From contig NZ_CP060495.1 in the NCBI RefSeq assembly GCF_014334095.1, forward strand, positions 2,471,001 to 2,535,000: DNA of 64,000 bases, in the 5' to 3' direction. Shown in pieces: positions 27,276 to 36,581 of this stretch (position 1 is the first letter of the stretch; each line of letters starts with the position of its first letter). Made by a program: the position numbers and the translations under genes. Source of the DNA: Novosphingopyxis iocasae (GTDB lineage Bacteria; Pseudomonadota; Alphaproteobacteria; Sphingomonadales; Sphingomonadaceae). The notes beneath the pieces are model-generated. The model saw nothing but the letters and a program-made list of their open reading frames with translations, was not told where the DNA came from and ran no database searches.

Positions 27276-29036
27276 ATGCTGCCGCCGTCCGGCCAGCCCT
27301 TCGTCCTGTTGGACGATGCGCGGCCGGATGGGACGCCTGCACGGCTCTATCGCAATCCGGTGCGGATCATCCGGGCGGATGAGCCCCATGAGCTGCCGAC
27401 GCTAATGAAGACATTGCGCGGTGCGCGGGCCGATGGCCTGCATGTGGCGGGTTATCTGGCCTATGAGGCGGGCCTCGCGATGGAACCCGCGCTTGCCGTA
27501 CGCATGCCCTCCCGCAGGCCGAGTCCGCTGGCCTGGTTCGGACTGTTCGATAATTGGGAGCATTTCGATTCGGCGCATCATGCCGATCCCGGCGGCGCAT
27601 GGCTTGGCGATTGGACGCCCGAATGGAGCCGCGCAGAATATGATGCGGCCTTCGGTGCGGCGCTCGACCTCATCCGGGCGGGCGATGTGTATCAGGTAAA
27701 CCTGACCTTCCGCAGCAAGGCGGCTTTTTCCGGCGATCCGCGCGCCTTGTTCGCGGCGCTGAGGAGCCGGGGTGCTGCCGGTTATGGCGCGCTGGTGCAT
27801 GACGGCGCGGACTGGCTGCTGAGCTTCTCGCCCGAGCTGTTCTTTTCGCTGAAGGGCGACAAGGTGCGGGCCAAGCCGATGAAAGGCACCGCCGCCCGGC
27901 AGGTGGATGCCCGCGCCGACGCTGCGGCAGCGCGCGATCTTGCCGCCGATCCCAAGCAGCGCGCGGAAAATCTGATGATCGTCGATCTGCTGCGCAACGA
28001 TCTATCGCGCGTTTGCATGCCTGGTAGCGTCCTGGCCGGTCCGCTATTTGCCGTGGAAAGCTATCCGACCGTCCATCAAATGGTGTCCGGGGTGCACGGT
28101 CAAATCGCGCCGGACAGCGATGCGGTGGACCTTATCGAAAAGCTGTTCCCCTGCGGCTCGATCACCGGCGCGCCGAAAATCCGGGCGATGGAAGTGATAG
28201 ACGGTCTGGAGAAAAGCCCGCGCGGGCCTTATTGCGGCGCAATCGGCAGGATCGATGCCAATGGCGATGCGGCGTTCAACGTCGCCATCCGGACTTTGCA
28301 CTTGCAAGCGGGCAGTGGGTCGGTTTCACTCGGCCTTGGATCAGGGGTGGTGGCGGACAGCGTCGCCGGTAAGGAATGGGCCGAATGTCTGGCCAAGGGG
28401 GAATTTGCGCGCGTGGACCGGCAATTCGATTTGATCGAGACCATGGCCTTCGATCCGCGTGCGGGGCTGATCCGGATCGAGCGGCATCTGGAGCGGCTGA
28501 AGGAGAGCGCGCGGCAGCTCGGCTTCGAATGCGATCGCCATGCTGTGCGCAACGATTTGCACGCGGCGACCTTCCATCTGACCCAACCTTCAAAAGTGCG
28601 GCTGATGCTCGCACGGTCGGGCGCGAGCGCGATCGAGGTGCGGCCCGCGCCGTTGCATCCGGAAGCAGGCTGGATGGTAGCACTTGCCCCTCTTCCGGTG
28701 GGGCCGGAGGATTTTCGCCTGTCCCACAAGACCAGTGACCGGGCGTTCTATGATGCGCCGCGAAAGGCCCATGGCGGTTGCGACGAGATTTTGTTTACCG
28801 ATGCGGCGGGATTTCTCACCGAAGGCAGCTACAGCAATGTCTTCGTAGAGAAAGACGGTGTCTACCATACCCCGCCACTTGCACGGGGTCTGCTGCCTGG
28901 CGTCCTGCGTGCCGAGCTAATCGAGACCGGGCAGGCGATTGAGGCGGACCTGAGGCCGGACGATCTGGCCCATGGATTTTTGTGCGGCAATAGTCTTCGC
29001 GGTCTTGTTTCCGCGCGGCTGATCCCCACAAATTAA
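27276..29036 (+). CDS. pabB: Fused aminodeoxychorismate synthase I / lyase (PabB-PabC)
   Basis: Two folate-pathway enzymes in one 586-residue chain. Residues about 1-380 are the chorismate-binding PabB domain (GDVYQVNLTFR, MKGTAAR, LFPCGSITGAPK, GSGVVADS). Residues about 390-586 form a PLP-dependent class IV fold like aminodeoxychorismate lyase (ERHLERLKESARQLGF, EGSYSNVF, ARGLLPGVLR). Together they convert chorismate plus ammonia to p-aminobenzoate. Such fusions are known in several proteobacteria. It is probably co-transcribed with proS. Confidence 0.93.
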   Translation: MLPPSGQPFVLLDDARPDGTPARLYRNPVRIIRADEPHELPTLMKTLRGARADGLHVAGYLAYEAGLAMEPALAVRMPSRRPSPLAWFGLFDNWEHFDSAHHADPGGAWLGDWTPEWSRAEYDAAFGAALDLIRAGDVYQVNLTFRSKAAFSGDPRALFAALRSRGAAGYGALVHDGADWLLSFSPELFFSLKGDKVRAKPMKGTAARQVDARADAAAARDLAADPKQRAENLMIVDLLRNDLSRVCMPGSVLAGPLFAVESYPTVHQMVSGVHGQIAPDSDAVDLIEKLFPCGSITGAPKIRAMEVIDGLEKSPRGPYCGAIGRIDANGDAAFNVAIRTLHLQAGSGSVSLGLGSGVVADSVAGKEWAECLAKGEFARVDRQFDLIETMAFDPRAGLIRIERHLERLKESARQLGFECDRHAVRNDLHAATFHLTQPSKVRLMLARSGASAIEVRPAPLHPEAGWMVALAPLPVGPEDFRLSHKTSDRAFYDAPRKAHGGCDEILFTDAAGFLTEGSYSNVFVEKDGVYHTPPLARGLLPGVLRAELIETGQAIEADLRPDDLAHGFLCGNSLRGLVSARLIPTN

Positions 29037-29167
29037 CAAGCGACAACAACCACATTCACGATGCGCTAAGCAGTGCCGTCTACAGTGGCGTAGCACTTGG
29101 CGGACATGTCTGTCCGTCCGGTCAGCGATAAAATATAACAAGAAAGCCAAGGATAAGGGCAGCTCCC

Positions 29168-29326
29168 ATGCTCAAGCTGAAAAAAATCTTTCGATCCGAT
29201 CTTTTCTGGAGCCTCAGCGGCGGGTTTGCGCTCGGCGCGGTTGCCATGGTTACCTTGCCGACACCGGATGCGGAAATTTCCAGCTACGCACAGCATGCAC
29301 CGTCAACGGCTTTGGAGCAGTCATGA
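29168..29326 (+). CDS. Short membrane-anchored protein coupled to msrA
   Basis: A 52-residue ORF beginning MLKLKKIFRSDLFW, followed by one hydrophobic segment (about residues 14-31) and a short polar tail. AAGGG lies just ahead of the ATG. Its TGA overlaps the ATG of msrA (ATGA), so it is likely translated and may set msrA translation level. I recognise no family. It could be a structural small protein or a leader whose translation matters more than its product. Confidence 0.6.
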   Translation: MLKLKKIFRSDLFWSLSGGFALGAVAMVTLPTPDAEISSYAQHAPSTALEQS

Positions 29327-30021
29327 AAAAAACACTCGTCTTGATCGCCGGATCCGCCGCGCTCGCGGGCGCCGCGCTGAGCTTTTCGCCCGGTAATGGC
29401 GGACTGATCAGCGTCGCGCATGCGGCCGAAGGTCAGCACATTCCCCAGGCGGCCTTGCGTTCCAGCGAGTCGGGATTGAAAACGGCGGTGTTCGCTGGCG
29501 GTTGTTTCTGGGGGCTTGAAGCCGTTTTTGAGCATGTCGCGGGCGTTAAAAAGGTTGTCGACGGATATGCCGGTGGCAGCAAGGCTACCGCGAATTACGA
29601 GCGCATCGGCCGCGGAGATACAGGCCATGCCGAATCGGTGAAGATTACTTATGATCCGGCTAAAATCCGTTACGACCAGTTGCTGCGCATCTTCTTTTCG
29701 GTTGCGCACGATCCGACGCAGGTCAATCAGCAGTTACCCGATCATGGCACGCAATATCGCAGTATGATCGTGCCCCAGTCGAACGAGCAGCTTCGCGTGG
29801 CCAAGACCTATATCGCGCAGCTCGACAAGGCGGGTGTCTATTCCAGACCGATCGCAACCGAGATCGAGACTGCTCAGCCATTTTACATGGCTGAGGAATA
29901 TCATCAGAACTTCGCGAAGAAGAACCCAGGTCACCCCTACATCGTTCGCTGGGATGCGCCGAAGGTAAGCGCGCTGAAGAGGATCTGGCCGGGCGTCTAT
30001 TCGGCCAAGCCGTCGGCTTGA
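29323..30021 (+). CDS. msrA: Exported peptide-methionine (S)-S-oxide reductase
   Basis: Repairs oxidised methionine. The catalytic motif GGCFWG (C61), the YERIGRGDTGHAE segment and MAEEYHQNF are conserved. Residues 1-35 form a signal peptide ending near AHAA, so this copy should act in the periplasm, unlike the usual cytosolic MsrA. It is 232 residues long and coupled to a short upstream ORF. Confidence 0.94.
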   Translation: MKKTLVLIAGSAALAGAALSFSPGNGGLISVAHAAEGQHIPQAALRSSESGLKTAVFAGGCFWGLEAVFEHVAGVKKVVDGYAGGSKATANYERIGRGDTGHAESVKITYDPAKIRYDQLLRIFFSVAHDPTQVNQQLPDHGTQYRSMIVPQSNEQLRVAKTYIAQLDKAGVYSRPIATEIETAQPFYMAEEYHQNFAKKNPGHPYIVRWDAPKVSALKRIWPGVYSAKPSA

Positions 30022-30025
30022 TTCG

Positions 30026-30796
30026 TCAGGCGCCGCCCAGCATCGCCAGAGCGTGAGCCCCGGCATGCGCCATCATGGCGGCTTCCAGCCCCCGCGAAAC
30101 GAACAGCCATCCAAATAACAGTCCGGGCACCAGATTGCCCGCTATGACCGTCGCGACCAGCCAGGCGGGGGGCGCGCCTGTCATGCCCAGCAAGATCGGA
30201 AGATGGCCGAGAGCAAACAGCAGTGCCGCGATCAGGACGGCGCTGGACAAGACGGCCCTGCCGGGCGGTCCGGCGCGCCGCGTCAATTTCAGGCCGATAA
30301 AAGCGAACAGGCTGACGAGGCCCCATCGGGTCAGCACTTCCTCGGCAATGCCGCCATAAAGCAGGCGCGTGTAGGCCGGGGGTGCGAAATCGGCCAAGCC
30401 TTCAAATTCGCCGCCAGCGAGGCGCGGCATGACGAGATTTTGATAGAGAATAAGAATAGCCGCCACGATGAGCGCGGCGAGAACGGCCGGGCCGATCTGG
30501 CGCAAAAGGATCGGCAATACCGGTCGCCGCTCGGCAGCGGCCCGAATGGCCGGGGCGTCTAGACCGAGTTTGGGGGTAAGCCAGAAACCCAGCAGAAGCG
30601 CGCCGGCGAGCAGGACCGCCGGCTGGATCAGGATCAGTAGCCGCACCGCCCATATGGGCGCAGGCAGCTCGCCGCCCACCAGTGTCTCGACGGGCAAACC
30701 AACCAGGCTTATAAGCCCGGCCACACTGAGCAGGCTTAGATAAAGGCGGAAGCGCCCTAAGGCGGCGCGGTCCTCTGAACCGCGCCGATCGCTCAT
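30026..30796 (-). CDS. CPBP-family intramembrane metalloprotease
   Basis: A 256-residue multi-spanning membrane protein of the CAAX-protease/bacteriocin-processing family. The zinc-site motif EEVLTRWG (EExxxR) is followed by a His in ALGHLP and a later GNLVPG segment. Substrate is unknown. The ATG overlaps the infC stop by four bases, an unexpected link to translation genes; it may simply use that operon's promoter. Confidence 0.85.
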   Translation of the reverse strand: MSDRRGSEDRAALGRFRLYLSLLSVAGLISLVGLPVETLVGGELPAPIWAVRLLILIQPAVLLAGALLLGFWLTPKLGLDAPAIRAAAERRPVLPILLRQIGPAVLAALIVAAILILYQNLVMPRLAGGEFEGLADFAPPAYTRLLYGGIAEEVLTRWGLVSLFAFIGLKLTRRAGPPGRAVLSSAVLIAALLFALGHLPILLGMTGAPPAWLVATVIAGNLVPGLLFGWLFVSRGLEAAMMAHAGAHALAMLGGA

Positions 30797-31338
30797 TTGG
30801 GGCTCATCACCATGAGCATCTGACGGCCTTCCATGCGGGGCATCGCCTCGATCTTGGCGGCTTCCTTCATGTCCTCGGACAATTTCTGGAGCAGCTCCAT
30901 GCCGAGTTCCTGATGGGCCATTTCGCGCCCGCGGAAGCGGATGGTTACCTTCACCTTGTCGCCATTGTCGATGAACTTGACGACGTTCTTCAGCTTCACC
31001 TGATAATCGTGCTCATCGATGTTCGGACGCATCTTGATCTCTTTGATGTCCTGCGTCTTCTGCGTCTTGCGCTGGGCGTTGGCCTTTTTCTGGGCCTCGT
31101 ACTTGTACTTGCCCACGTCCAGGAACTTCGCGACCGGCGGATCGGCATTGGGCGAGACCTCGACCAGATCGAGACCTACTGCGGCTGCTTCCCGGATTGC
31201 GTCGCGCGTATCCATGACGCCGAGGTTTTCGCCCTCGCCATCGATCACGCGAACGGTGTCCGACTGGATAAACTGGTTGAAGCGCGGTCCGCTCTTGGGC
31301 GGGGGCGTCATCGAACGCCGGGACATGGGGGCAGCTAT
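30793..31338 (-). CDS. infC: Translation initiation factor IF-3, probable ATA start
   Basis: Binds the 30S subunit and checks start-codon fidelity. The conserved sequence runs from PRFNQFIQSDTVRVID to the C-terminal MEGRQMLMVMSPK. AGGAG (31347-31351) lies 8 nt before an in-frame ATA at 31338. The first ATG (31326) is 20 nt from that ribosome site, too far for efficient use. Non-AUG starts are known for infC and allow IF-3 to limit its own synthesis, so ATA is the favoured start (181 residues); ATG would give 177. It follows thrS and is coupled to the CPBP protease gene. Confidence 0.93.
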   Translation of the reverse strand: MAAPMSRRSMTPPPKSGPRFNQFIQSDTVRVIDGEGENLGVMDTRDAIREAAAVGLDLVEVSPNADPPVAKFLDVGKYKYEAQKKANAQRKTQKTQDIKEIKMRPNIDEHDYQVKLKNVVKFIDNGDKVKVTIRFRGREMAHQELGMELLQKLSEDMKEAAKIEAMPRMEGRQMLMVMSPK

Positions 31339-31446
31339 AGCAAGGTCTCCTGAGATTCTGTTGGTCAGTTTAATATAGTGGTCTTCGCGCGATTGCGAAA
31401 GGGGGCGGGTGAGCGCGCCCTTCAAGGACGCGCTCTATCCAACTCG

Positions 31447-33444
31447 TCAGTTAAGATCTGGTGCCTTCGCCTCGCCAGAGAGCCGCGCGATGACATCGTC
31501 CAGGCTCAGCACCTTCTGATGTTCGTCGCTGCCCAGAACGCGCAGGGCTACCGTGCCCTCCTCCGCCTCGCGTTTGCCGACGACGAGCAGGTTCGGAACC
31601 TTTGCCAGCGAATGCTCGCGCACCTTGTAGTTGATCTTTTCGTTACGCAGGTCCGTCTCCACGCGCAGTCCCGCAGCGCGCAGTTTCTCGGCAACATCTT
31701 TCGCATAATCGTCCGCGTCGGACACGATGGTGGCGACCACCGCCTGCACCGGGGCAAGCCAGGTCGGCAGCTTGCCCGCAAAATGCTCGATCAGGATGCC
31801 GATGAAGCGCTCGTAGGAGCCGAAGATGGCGCGGTGGAGCATCACCGGGCGATGCTTCTCGCCGTCCTCGCCGATATAGCTGGCGTCCAGACGATCGGGC
31901 AGCACGCGGTCGGACTGGATCGTGCCGACCTGCCAGGTCCGCCCGATCGCATCGGTCAGATGCCATTCCAGCTTGGGCGCATAGAAAGCGCCTTCGCCAG
32001 GCAGCTCTTCCCAGCCATAGTCTTCGGTGGCGAGGCCTGCCTCGACAACCGCGTTGCGCAGCTCGTCTTCGGCCTTGTCCCAATCGGCGTCCGAACCGAA
32101 GCGCTGTTCGGGGCGCAGCGCCAGCTTGATCGAATAGGTGAAGCCGAAATCACGGTAGACGCGGTCGGCCAGCTCGCAGAATTTTCGGACCTCGCCGACG
32201 ATCTGGTCTTCGGTGCAGAAGATGTGCGCATCGTCCTGCGTGAACTGGCGCACGCGCATCAGGCCGTGCAGTGCGCCATGCGGCTCATTGCGATGGCAGC
32301 AGCCCATTTCGCCCAGGCGCAGCGGAAGATCGCGATAGGATTTGATGCCCTGCTTGAAGACCAGCACATGGGCCGGGCAGTTCATGGGCTTCAATGCCAT
32401 CCACTGCGCATCGTCGCTGACCAGCGAGCCTTCGTCCTCGGTGTTCGGCACTTCATCGGGGATCACGAACATGTTCTCGCGATATTTACCCCAATGGCCG
32501 GACTGCTCCCACTGGCGCGCGTCCATCAGCTGCGGGGTCTTGATCTCGCGGTAGCCCGCACCGTCCATGGCGCGGCGCATATAGGCCTCCAGCTCGCGCC
32601 AGATGCGATAGCCCTTGGGGTGCCAGAAGACGCTGCCATGCGCCTCTTCCTGCAGATGGAACAGGTCCATCTCGCGGCCCAGCTTGCGGTGGTCGCGCTT
32701 GGCCGCTTCCTCGAGGCGGATGAGATGCTGTTTCAGCTGCTTCCGGTCGAGCCAGCCCGTGCCGTAGATGCGGCTCAGCATGGCGTTCTTCTGGTCGCCG
32801 CGCCAATAGGCGCCCGAAACGCGGGTAAGCTTGAACGCGTCCGGCGCCAGTTTGCCGGTGCTCGCCAGATGCGGACCGCGGCACATATCGAGCCAGTCGC
32901 CCGCCCGGTAAACCGTCAGTTCCTCGCCCTCGGGCAGCTCGCCGGCCCACTCGGCCTTGAACGTCTCCCCATGATCCTCGAACCACTGGATCAACTGCTG
33001 GCGGGTCCAGACTTCGCGCACCAGCGGGGTATCCGCGGCGATCAGGCGGCGCATCTCCTCTTCGATTCGCGGCAGATCCTCTTCGGTGAACTGGCCGTGA
33101 TCGGCAGGCGGGGCGAAGTCGTAATAAAAGCCGTCGTCGGTCGCCGGACCAAAGGTGATCTGCGTGCCGGGGAACAGGTTCTGCACCGCCTCGGCCAGCA
33201 CATGCGCGTAATCGTGACGCGCCAGCTCCAGCGCCTCATCGACATCGCGGCTGGTGACGAGCGCGAGCTCCGCATCTTCCTCGATCGGACGGCCGATGTC
33301 GCGCATTTCTCCGTTCACCTTGGCCGCAATCGCCGCCTTGGCGAGCCCCGGTCCGATTGCCGCGGCCACGTCCGCCGGCGTAGTCCCGCGCTCTACTTCG
33401 CGCGCGGAACCGTCGGGCAGGGTGATCTTGATCATCTCGGACAT
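31447..33444 (-). CDS. thrS: Threonyl-tRNA synthetase
   Basis: Charges tRNA(Thr). The 665 residues show the full domain order: TGS (1-60), editing domain with the H-x-x-x-H site ([12 protein letters not shown]) and later Cys/His in DMCRGPHL, class II core ([28 protein letters not shown] segment) and C-terminal anticodon domain ([16 protein letters not shown]). It is followed by infC in the same direction, a common pairing. Confidence 0.97.
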   Translation of the reverse strand: MSEMIKITLPDGSAREVERGTTPADVAAAIGPGLAKAAIAAKVNGEMRDIGRPIEEDAELALVTSRDVDEALELARHDYAHVLAEAVQNLFPGTQITFGPATDDGFYYDFAPPADHGQFTEEDLPRIEEEMRRLIAADTPLVREVWTRQQLIQWFEDHGETFKAEWAGELPEGEELTVYRAGDWLDMCRGPHLASTGKLAPDAFKLTRVSGAYWRGDQKNAMLSRIYGTGWLDRKQLKQHLIRLEEAAKRDHRKLGREMDLFHLQEEAHGSVFWHPKGYRIWRELEAYMRRAMDGAGYREIKTPQLMDARQWEQSGHWGKYRENMFVIPDEVPNTEDEGSLVSDDAQWMALKPMNCPAHVLVFKQGIKSYRDLPLRLGEMGCCHRNEPHGALHGLMRVRQFTQDDAHIFCTEDQIVGEVRKFCELADRVYRDFGFTYSIKLALRPEQRFGSDADWDKAEDELRNAVVEAGLATEDYGWEELPGEGAFYAPKLEWHLTDAIGRTWQVGTIQSDRVLPDRLDASYIGEDGEKHRPVMLHRAIFGSYERFIGILIEHFAGKLPTWLAPVQAVVATIVSDADDYAKDVAEKLRAAGLRVETDLRNEKINYKVREHSLAKVPNLLVVGKREAEEGTVALRVLGSDEHQKVLSLDDVIARLSGEAKAPDLN

Positions 33445-33583
33445 GGAAAAGGGGCTCGTCTCGCTGGTGAAAACTGCGGCCTAGATAGAGAGGCGGGCGC
33501 AACATGGGAAGTCGTCTACGGGTAGCGCAGAGACGCGAATGCTCAGCGGGGACTAAGAGACCTTGTCAAAATGAAAAGGACGC

Positions 33584-33643
33584 TTGACACGGCATCGGAT
33601 CAGAATGTAAAGCAAGCCATACCTTATGGATATGGAGCTTTAC
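33584..33643 (+). promoter_or_regulatory. Promoter and nested inverted repeats before membrane/XRE operon
   Basis: TTGACA (33584-33589) could be a -35 box with a -10 near 33606-33611. Downstream is a long inverted repeat GTAAAGC (33607-33613) / GCTTTAC (33637-33643) with an inner pair CCATA (33617-33621) / TATGG (33625-33629). A further TGTCAA/TTGACA pair (33564-33569, 33584-33589) lies upstream. The repeat ends two bases before the first ATG of the operon. It may be an operator for the XRE protein encoded by that operon, or an mRNA stem-loop. Confidence 0.5.
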
Positions 33644-33645
33644 GC

Positions 33646-33825
33646 ATGACGAACTGGAAATCTGCCTTGCCTTGGGGCCTCGCCATCCTTGTCATCGCTT
33701 TCTTCGCGCGCATGAACTGGATCGACGGCGATGCGGGGCGAACCCTGATCATCGCCTTCGCGGCACTTGCGGTCACCTCGTTGGCGCGCGCGCGGCGCTG
33801 CGGCCTTCTGCGCCGAGGCGCCTGA
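33646..33825 (+). CDS. Small membrane protein, 59 residues
   Basis: Two hydrophobic segments (about residues 6-20 and 30-46) with a short acidic turn and a basic tail RARRCGLLRRG. The ATG at 33646 has GGAG 9 nt upstream. An earlier in-frame ATG at 33571 would include the promoter repeats and is unlikely. No family is recognised. It is the first gene of an apparent three-gene operon ending with an XRE regulator. Confidence 0.65.
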   Translation: MTNWKSALPWGLAILVIAFFARMNWIDGDAGRTLIIAFAALAVTSLARARRCGLLRRGA

Positions 33826-33828
33826 GCG

Positions 33829-34245
33829 GTGGCCGCGTCGAAAGCCCCGGCACGCCGCTATCTGCGGCGTCTATCGACTGCGATGGCGATCTACCTTCTC
33901 TCGCTGTTTGCTGGGGAATATTTGATCGAACGCGATCTGGTCAGCGGTCCGGTCACCTGGGTGTTGGCGCTTCTGCCCGGCCTTGCCATCATCGGCGCTT
34001 TCTGGGCGATCGCTATGCTGATCGTCGAGACCGAGGACGAATTCATCCGCATGCTGATGGTGCGTCAGGTGATGATCGGCACCGGCTTCGCGCTGTCGAT
34101 CGCAACGATCTGGGGCTTTCTCGAGAATTTCGAGCTGGTACCGCATGTCGATGCGTACTGGGTCGCGATCCTCTGGTTCGGCGGCTTCGGCCTTGGCGCG
34201 TGCGTAAACCGGCTGACACACGGTGCGTGGGGCAATGTGAAATGA
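33829..34245 (+). CDS. Membrane protein of unknown function
   Basis: A 138-residue protein with about four transmembrane helices and a GTG start three bases after the previous stop. Residues such as ETEDEFIRMLMVRQ between helices are distinctive, and the pattern resembles uncharacterised alphaproteobacterial membrane proteins that accompany small XRE regulators. Its stop overlaps the XRE start (ATGA). No catalytic motif is seen. Confidence 0.75.
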   Translation: MAASKAPARRYLRRLSTAMAIYLLSLFAGEYLIERDLVSGPVTWVLALLPGLAIIGAFWAIAMLIVETEDEFIRMLMVRQVMIGTGFALSIATIWGFLENFELVPHVDAYWVAILWFGGFGLGACVNRLTHGAWGNVK

Positions 34246-34436
34246 AAAACCGCCTCAAGGTCCTGCGCGCCGAGCGGGACTGGACCCAGAGCGATCTGGC
34301 CGAGCGGCTGGAAATTTCACGCCAGAGCGTGAACGCCATCGAAACCGGCCGCTACGACCCCTCCCTCCCGCTGGCCTTCAAGATTGCGGCTCTGTTTGAG
34401 CTGGCGATCGAAGAGATTTTCTCGACAGGAAACTGA
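34242..34436 (+). CDS. Minimal XRE-family transcriptional regulator
   Basis: A 64-residue protein that is almost only a Cro/C1 helix-turn-helix (LRAERDWTQSDLAERLEISRQSVNAIE). No effector domain is present, so any signal must come through partners or the neighbouring membrane proteins. Coupled by ATGA to the membrane protein gene; a likely autoregulator of the operon. Confidence 0.9.
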   Translation: MKNRLKVLRAERDWTQSDLAERLEISRQSVNAIETGRYDPSLPLAFKIAALFELAIEEIFSTGN

Positions 34437-34439
34437 ACA

Positions 34440-35303
34440 ATGAAAATGATGTATCGTGCGCTCGCCGTCGTCGCGACGCTTCTATTTGCCACCCCGGTAG
34501 CGGCGGAAAATTGTCCGAGCTTCGCGGTGGAAGGTACGGGACCGGATGTGATTCTCGTGCCTGGTCTGGCGTCCTCACCCGCAACTTACGACGGGTTGGT
34601 CGAAGCACTGAAAGACCGGTTTCGCTTTCATCGCATCACGCTTGCGGGTTTCGCGGGACGGCCTGCCGAACAGGCAGGCGCTATCGATACGGCCGAGGAT
34701 GAGATCGTCCGCTATATTTCGTGCGCGGGGCTGGAGCGACCCGCGCTGATCGGCCATTCGCTCGGTGGTTTCGTGGGAATGAAGGTGGCGTCCGGCCATT
34801 CGGCGCTTCTATCGCGGCTGATTGTCGTCGATGCACTGCCCTTCTATTCGCTCATCATGAACGCGAATGCCACGCCCACGGCAATGAAACCCGCCGCAGA
34901 CGCGCTCGCGGCGCAGATGCGCGCCATGGACGCGGCTACCTTCGCGGCTGGTCAAGCACGCACCGCGGCGATGCTTTCCGCATCGGAAGAGGGGCAGAAG
35001 CGGATCGTGGAATGGTCAAGGCAAAGCGATCGCGATGCGATGGCAGATGCGGTGCACCGCCTGATGACGAGCGATCTGCGCGGCGACATTGCCAGGATCA
35101 CCATTCCCGTCACGGTGCTCTATGCTGTGAACGACTATGTGCCCGAGGCGCGTGCGAAGGTGTTGTTCGAAGGCGCCTATGCCAGCCTGCCGGATACCCG
35201 GTTTGTGCCCGTCGCCGACAGTCGCCACTTTATCATGTTCGATCAACCCGATCGCTTCACGGAGGAAGTTGGCAAAGCGCTGACGGGTTCTGTCGCACGG
35301 TGA
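34440..35303 (+). CDS. Secreted alpha/beta hydrolase
   Basis: A 287-residue hydrolase with a signal peptide (residues 1-22, ending VAAE). GHSLGG contains the nucleophile serine, and DSRHFIMFDQP places the catalytic histidine. An Asp near the VLYAVNDYVPE segment probably completes the triad. Substrate unknown. It begins three bases after the XRE gene and may belong to that operon. Confidence 0.87.
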   Translation: MKMMYRALAVVATLLFATPVAAENCPSFAVEGTGPDVILVPGLASSPATYDGLVEALKDRFRFHRITLAGFAGRPAEQAGAIDTAEDEIVRYISCAGLERPALIGHSLGGFVGMKVASGHSALLSRLIVVDALPFYSLIMNANATPTAMKPAADALAAQMRAMDAATFAAGQARTAAMLSASEEGQKRIVEWSRQSDRDAMADAVHRLMTSDLRGDIARITIPVTVLYAVNDYVPEARAKVLFEGAYASLPDTRFVPVADSRHFIMFDQPDRFTEEVGKALTGSVAR

Positions 35304-35341
35304 GGGGTGCGCGGGGGCGCTGGGTGTCCTAAGCTTCCCCC

Positions 35342-35692
35342 ATGACCCGGAAGCTCAAGCTCAAGGCGCAGCTTTATCTTGGCGAGGAGATCGCGATCGG
35401 GCCGGGCAAGGCGGATCTGCTGGACGCGATCGCCGAAACCGGCTCGATCTCCGCTGCCGCGCGCAAGCTTGGCATGAGCTATCGGCGCGGATGGCTGCTG
35501 GTGGATGTGATGAATCGAAGCTGGAAGGAGCCGCTGGTCGAAACGGTGGTCGGTGGGCGTTCGGGCGCGCGCCTTACCGATCTGGGGCGGCAGGTGCTGG
35601 CCCATTACCGTGCGCTTGAAACGGAACTGGCCGCGCTGGGCGAAGGTGCAGCCGCCGCGCGCCTGCAAGCGCTGCTGGCCAAAGAGGATTGA
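35342..35692 (+). CDS. ModE-like winged-helix regulator without Mop domain
   Basis: A 116-residue protein made of the ModE N-terminal DNA-binding domain (LLDAIAETGSISAAARKLGMSYRRGWLLVD, GGRSGARLTDLG). Full-length ModE carries two C-terminal Mop domains that bind molybdate; these are absent. It precedes modABC by 80 bases and probably regulates it, but how it senses molybdate is not visible. Confidence 0.88.
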   Translation: MTRKLKLKAQLYLGEEIAIGPGKADLLDAIAETGSISAAARKLGMSYRRGWLLVDVMNRSWKEPLVETVVGGRSGARLTDLGRQVLAHYRALETELAALGEGAAAARLQALLAKED

Positions 35693-35771
35693 ACCCTTTC
35701 CATCGCACCGTGTTGCTGTATCTGGCGATATATAGCGAGAAGGGGCCGGACGGTTGGCAGCAGGTCGAGTG

Positions 35772-36581
35772 ATGATGGCCACGTCGTGGAAATACGCCGT
35801 GGCGGCCTTTTGCCTGCTGCTGATGCTGGGCCTGCTCACGGCTTGCGGGCAACCCACGCCACAGGAAGCGAATGAGCGCGCCCCTATCGATGACGGCCCG
35901 CCCCTCGTCCTCGCCGCCTCAAGCCTTCAGGAATCGCTGGAGGCCGCGGCAGATGCGTGGGCGGCTGAAGGGCATGCAAGGCCGACGCTCTCCTTTGCCG
36001 CAACGTCCGCGCTCGCGCGGCAGATCGATGCGCGCGCACCGGCGGACCTGTTCCTATCCGCCGATCGGGACTGGATGAACCATGTCGAAGCACGCGGCCT
36101 GATCGATCCGACAAGCCGAGCGAATTTCGTCGGTAACAGCATCGTGCTGGTCGTCCCGCGTAGCAGCGATCTTACCTGGAGTCCGGGCGGCGATCTGTCG
36201 CTGGCGCTGGGGGACGGCAAGCTCGCCATGGCAGATCCCGACGCAGTGCCCGCGGGGAAATATGGCAAGGCCGCGCTGGAGAGCCTCGGGCAGTGGAATG
36301 CGGTTTCCCCTGATATCGTGCGCGCCGAGAATGTGCGCGCTGCCCTGGCATTTGTGGAGCGCGGGGCTGCGGCGGCGGGCGTGGTCTACGGCACCGATGC
36401 CGCCGCGTCGGACAAGGTGCGTGTCGTCGCAACTTTTCCCGCCGCCTCGCATCCGCCGATCGTCTACCCGCTGGCGCAATTGAACAGCTCTCGATCGAAA
36501 GATGCTGCTGCGTTTCGCGGCTTTCTGCTTTCGCCAGAGGGGCAGGCAATCTTCCGCCGCTACGGCTTTACCGCGCCCTGA
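35772..36581 (+). CDS. modA: Molybdate-binding lipoprotein ModA
   Basis: Periplasmic substrate-binding component of the molybdate ABC transporter. An N-terminal hydrophobic segment ends in a lipobox (LLTAC), so it is membrane anchored. Oxyanion-binding segments VLAASSLQESLE and FAATSALARQID and the later VYGTDAA motif match ModA. About 269 residues from ATG 35772. The stop shares one base with the modB start (TGATG). Confidence 0.93.
   Translation: MMATSWKYAVAAFCLLLMLGLLTACGQPTPQEANERAPIDDGPPLVLAASSLQESLEAAADAWAAEGHARPTLSFAATSALARQIDARAPADLFLSADRDWMNHVEARGLIDPTSRANFVGNSIVLVVPRSSDLTWSPGGDLSLALGDGKLAMADPDAVPAGKYGKAALESLGQWNAVSPDIVRAENVRAALAFVERGAAAAGVVYGTDAAASDKVRVVATFPAASHPPIVYPLAQLNSSRSKDAAAFRGFLLSPEGQAIFRRYGFTAP

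Noticed and set aside
31378..33525. 715-codon open frame opposite thrS
   Set aside because: Antisense shadow of threonyl-tRNA synthetase with no domain features or ribosome site.
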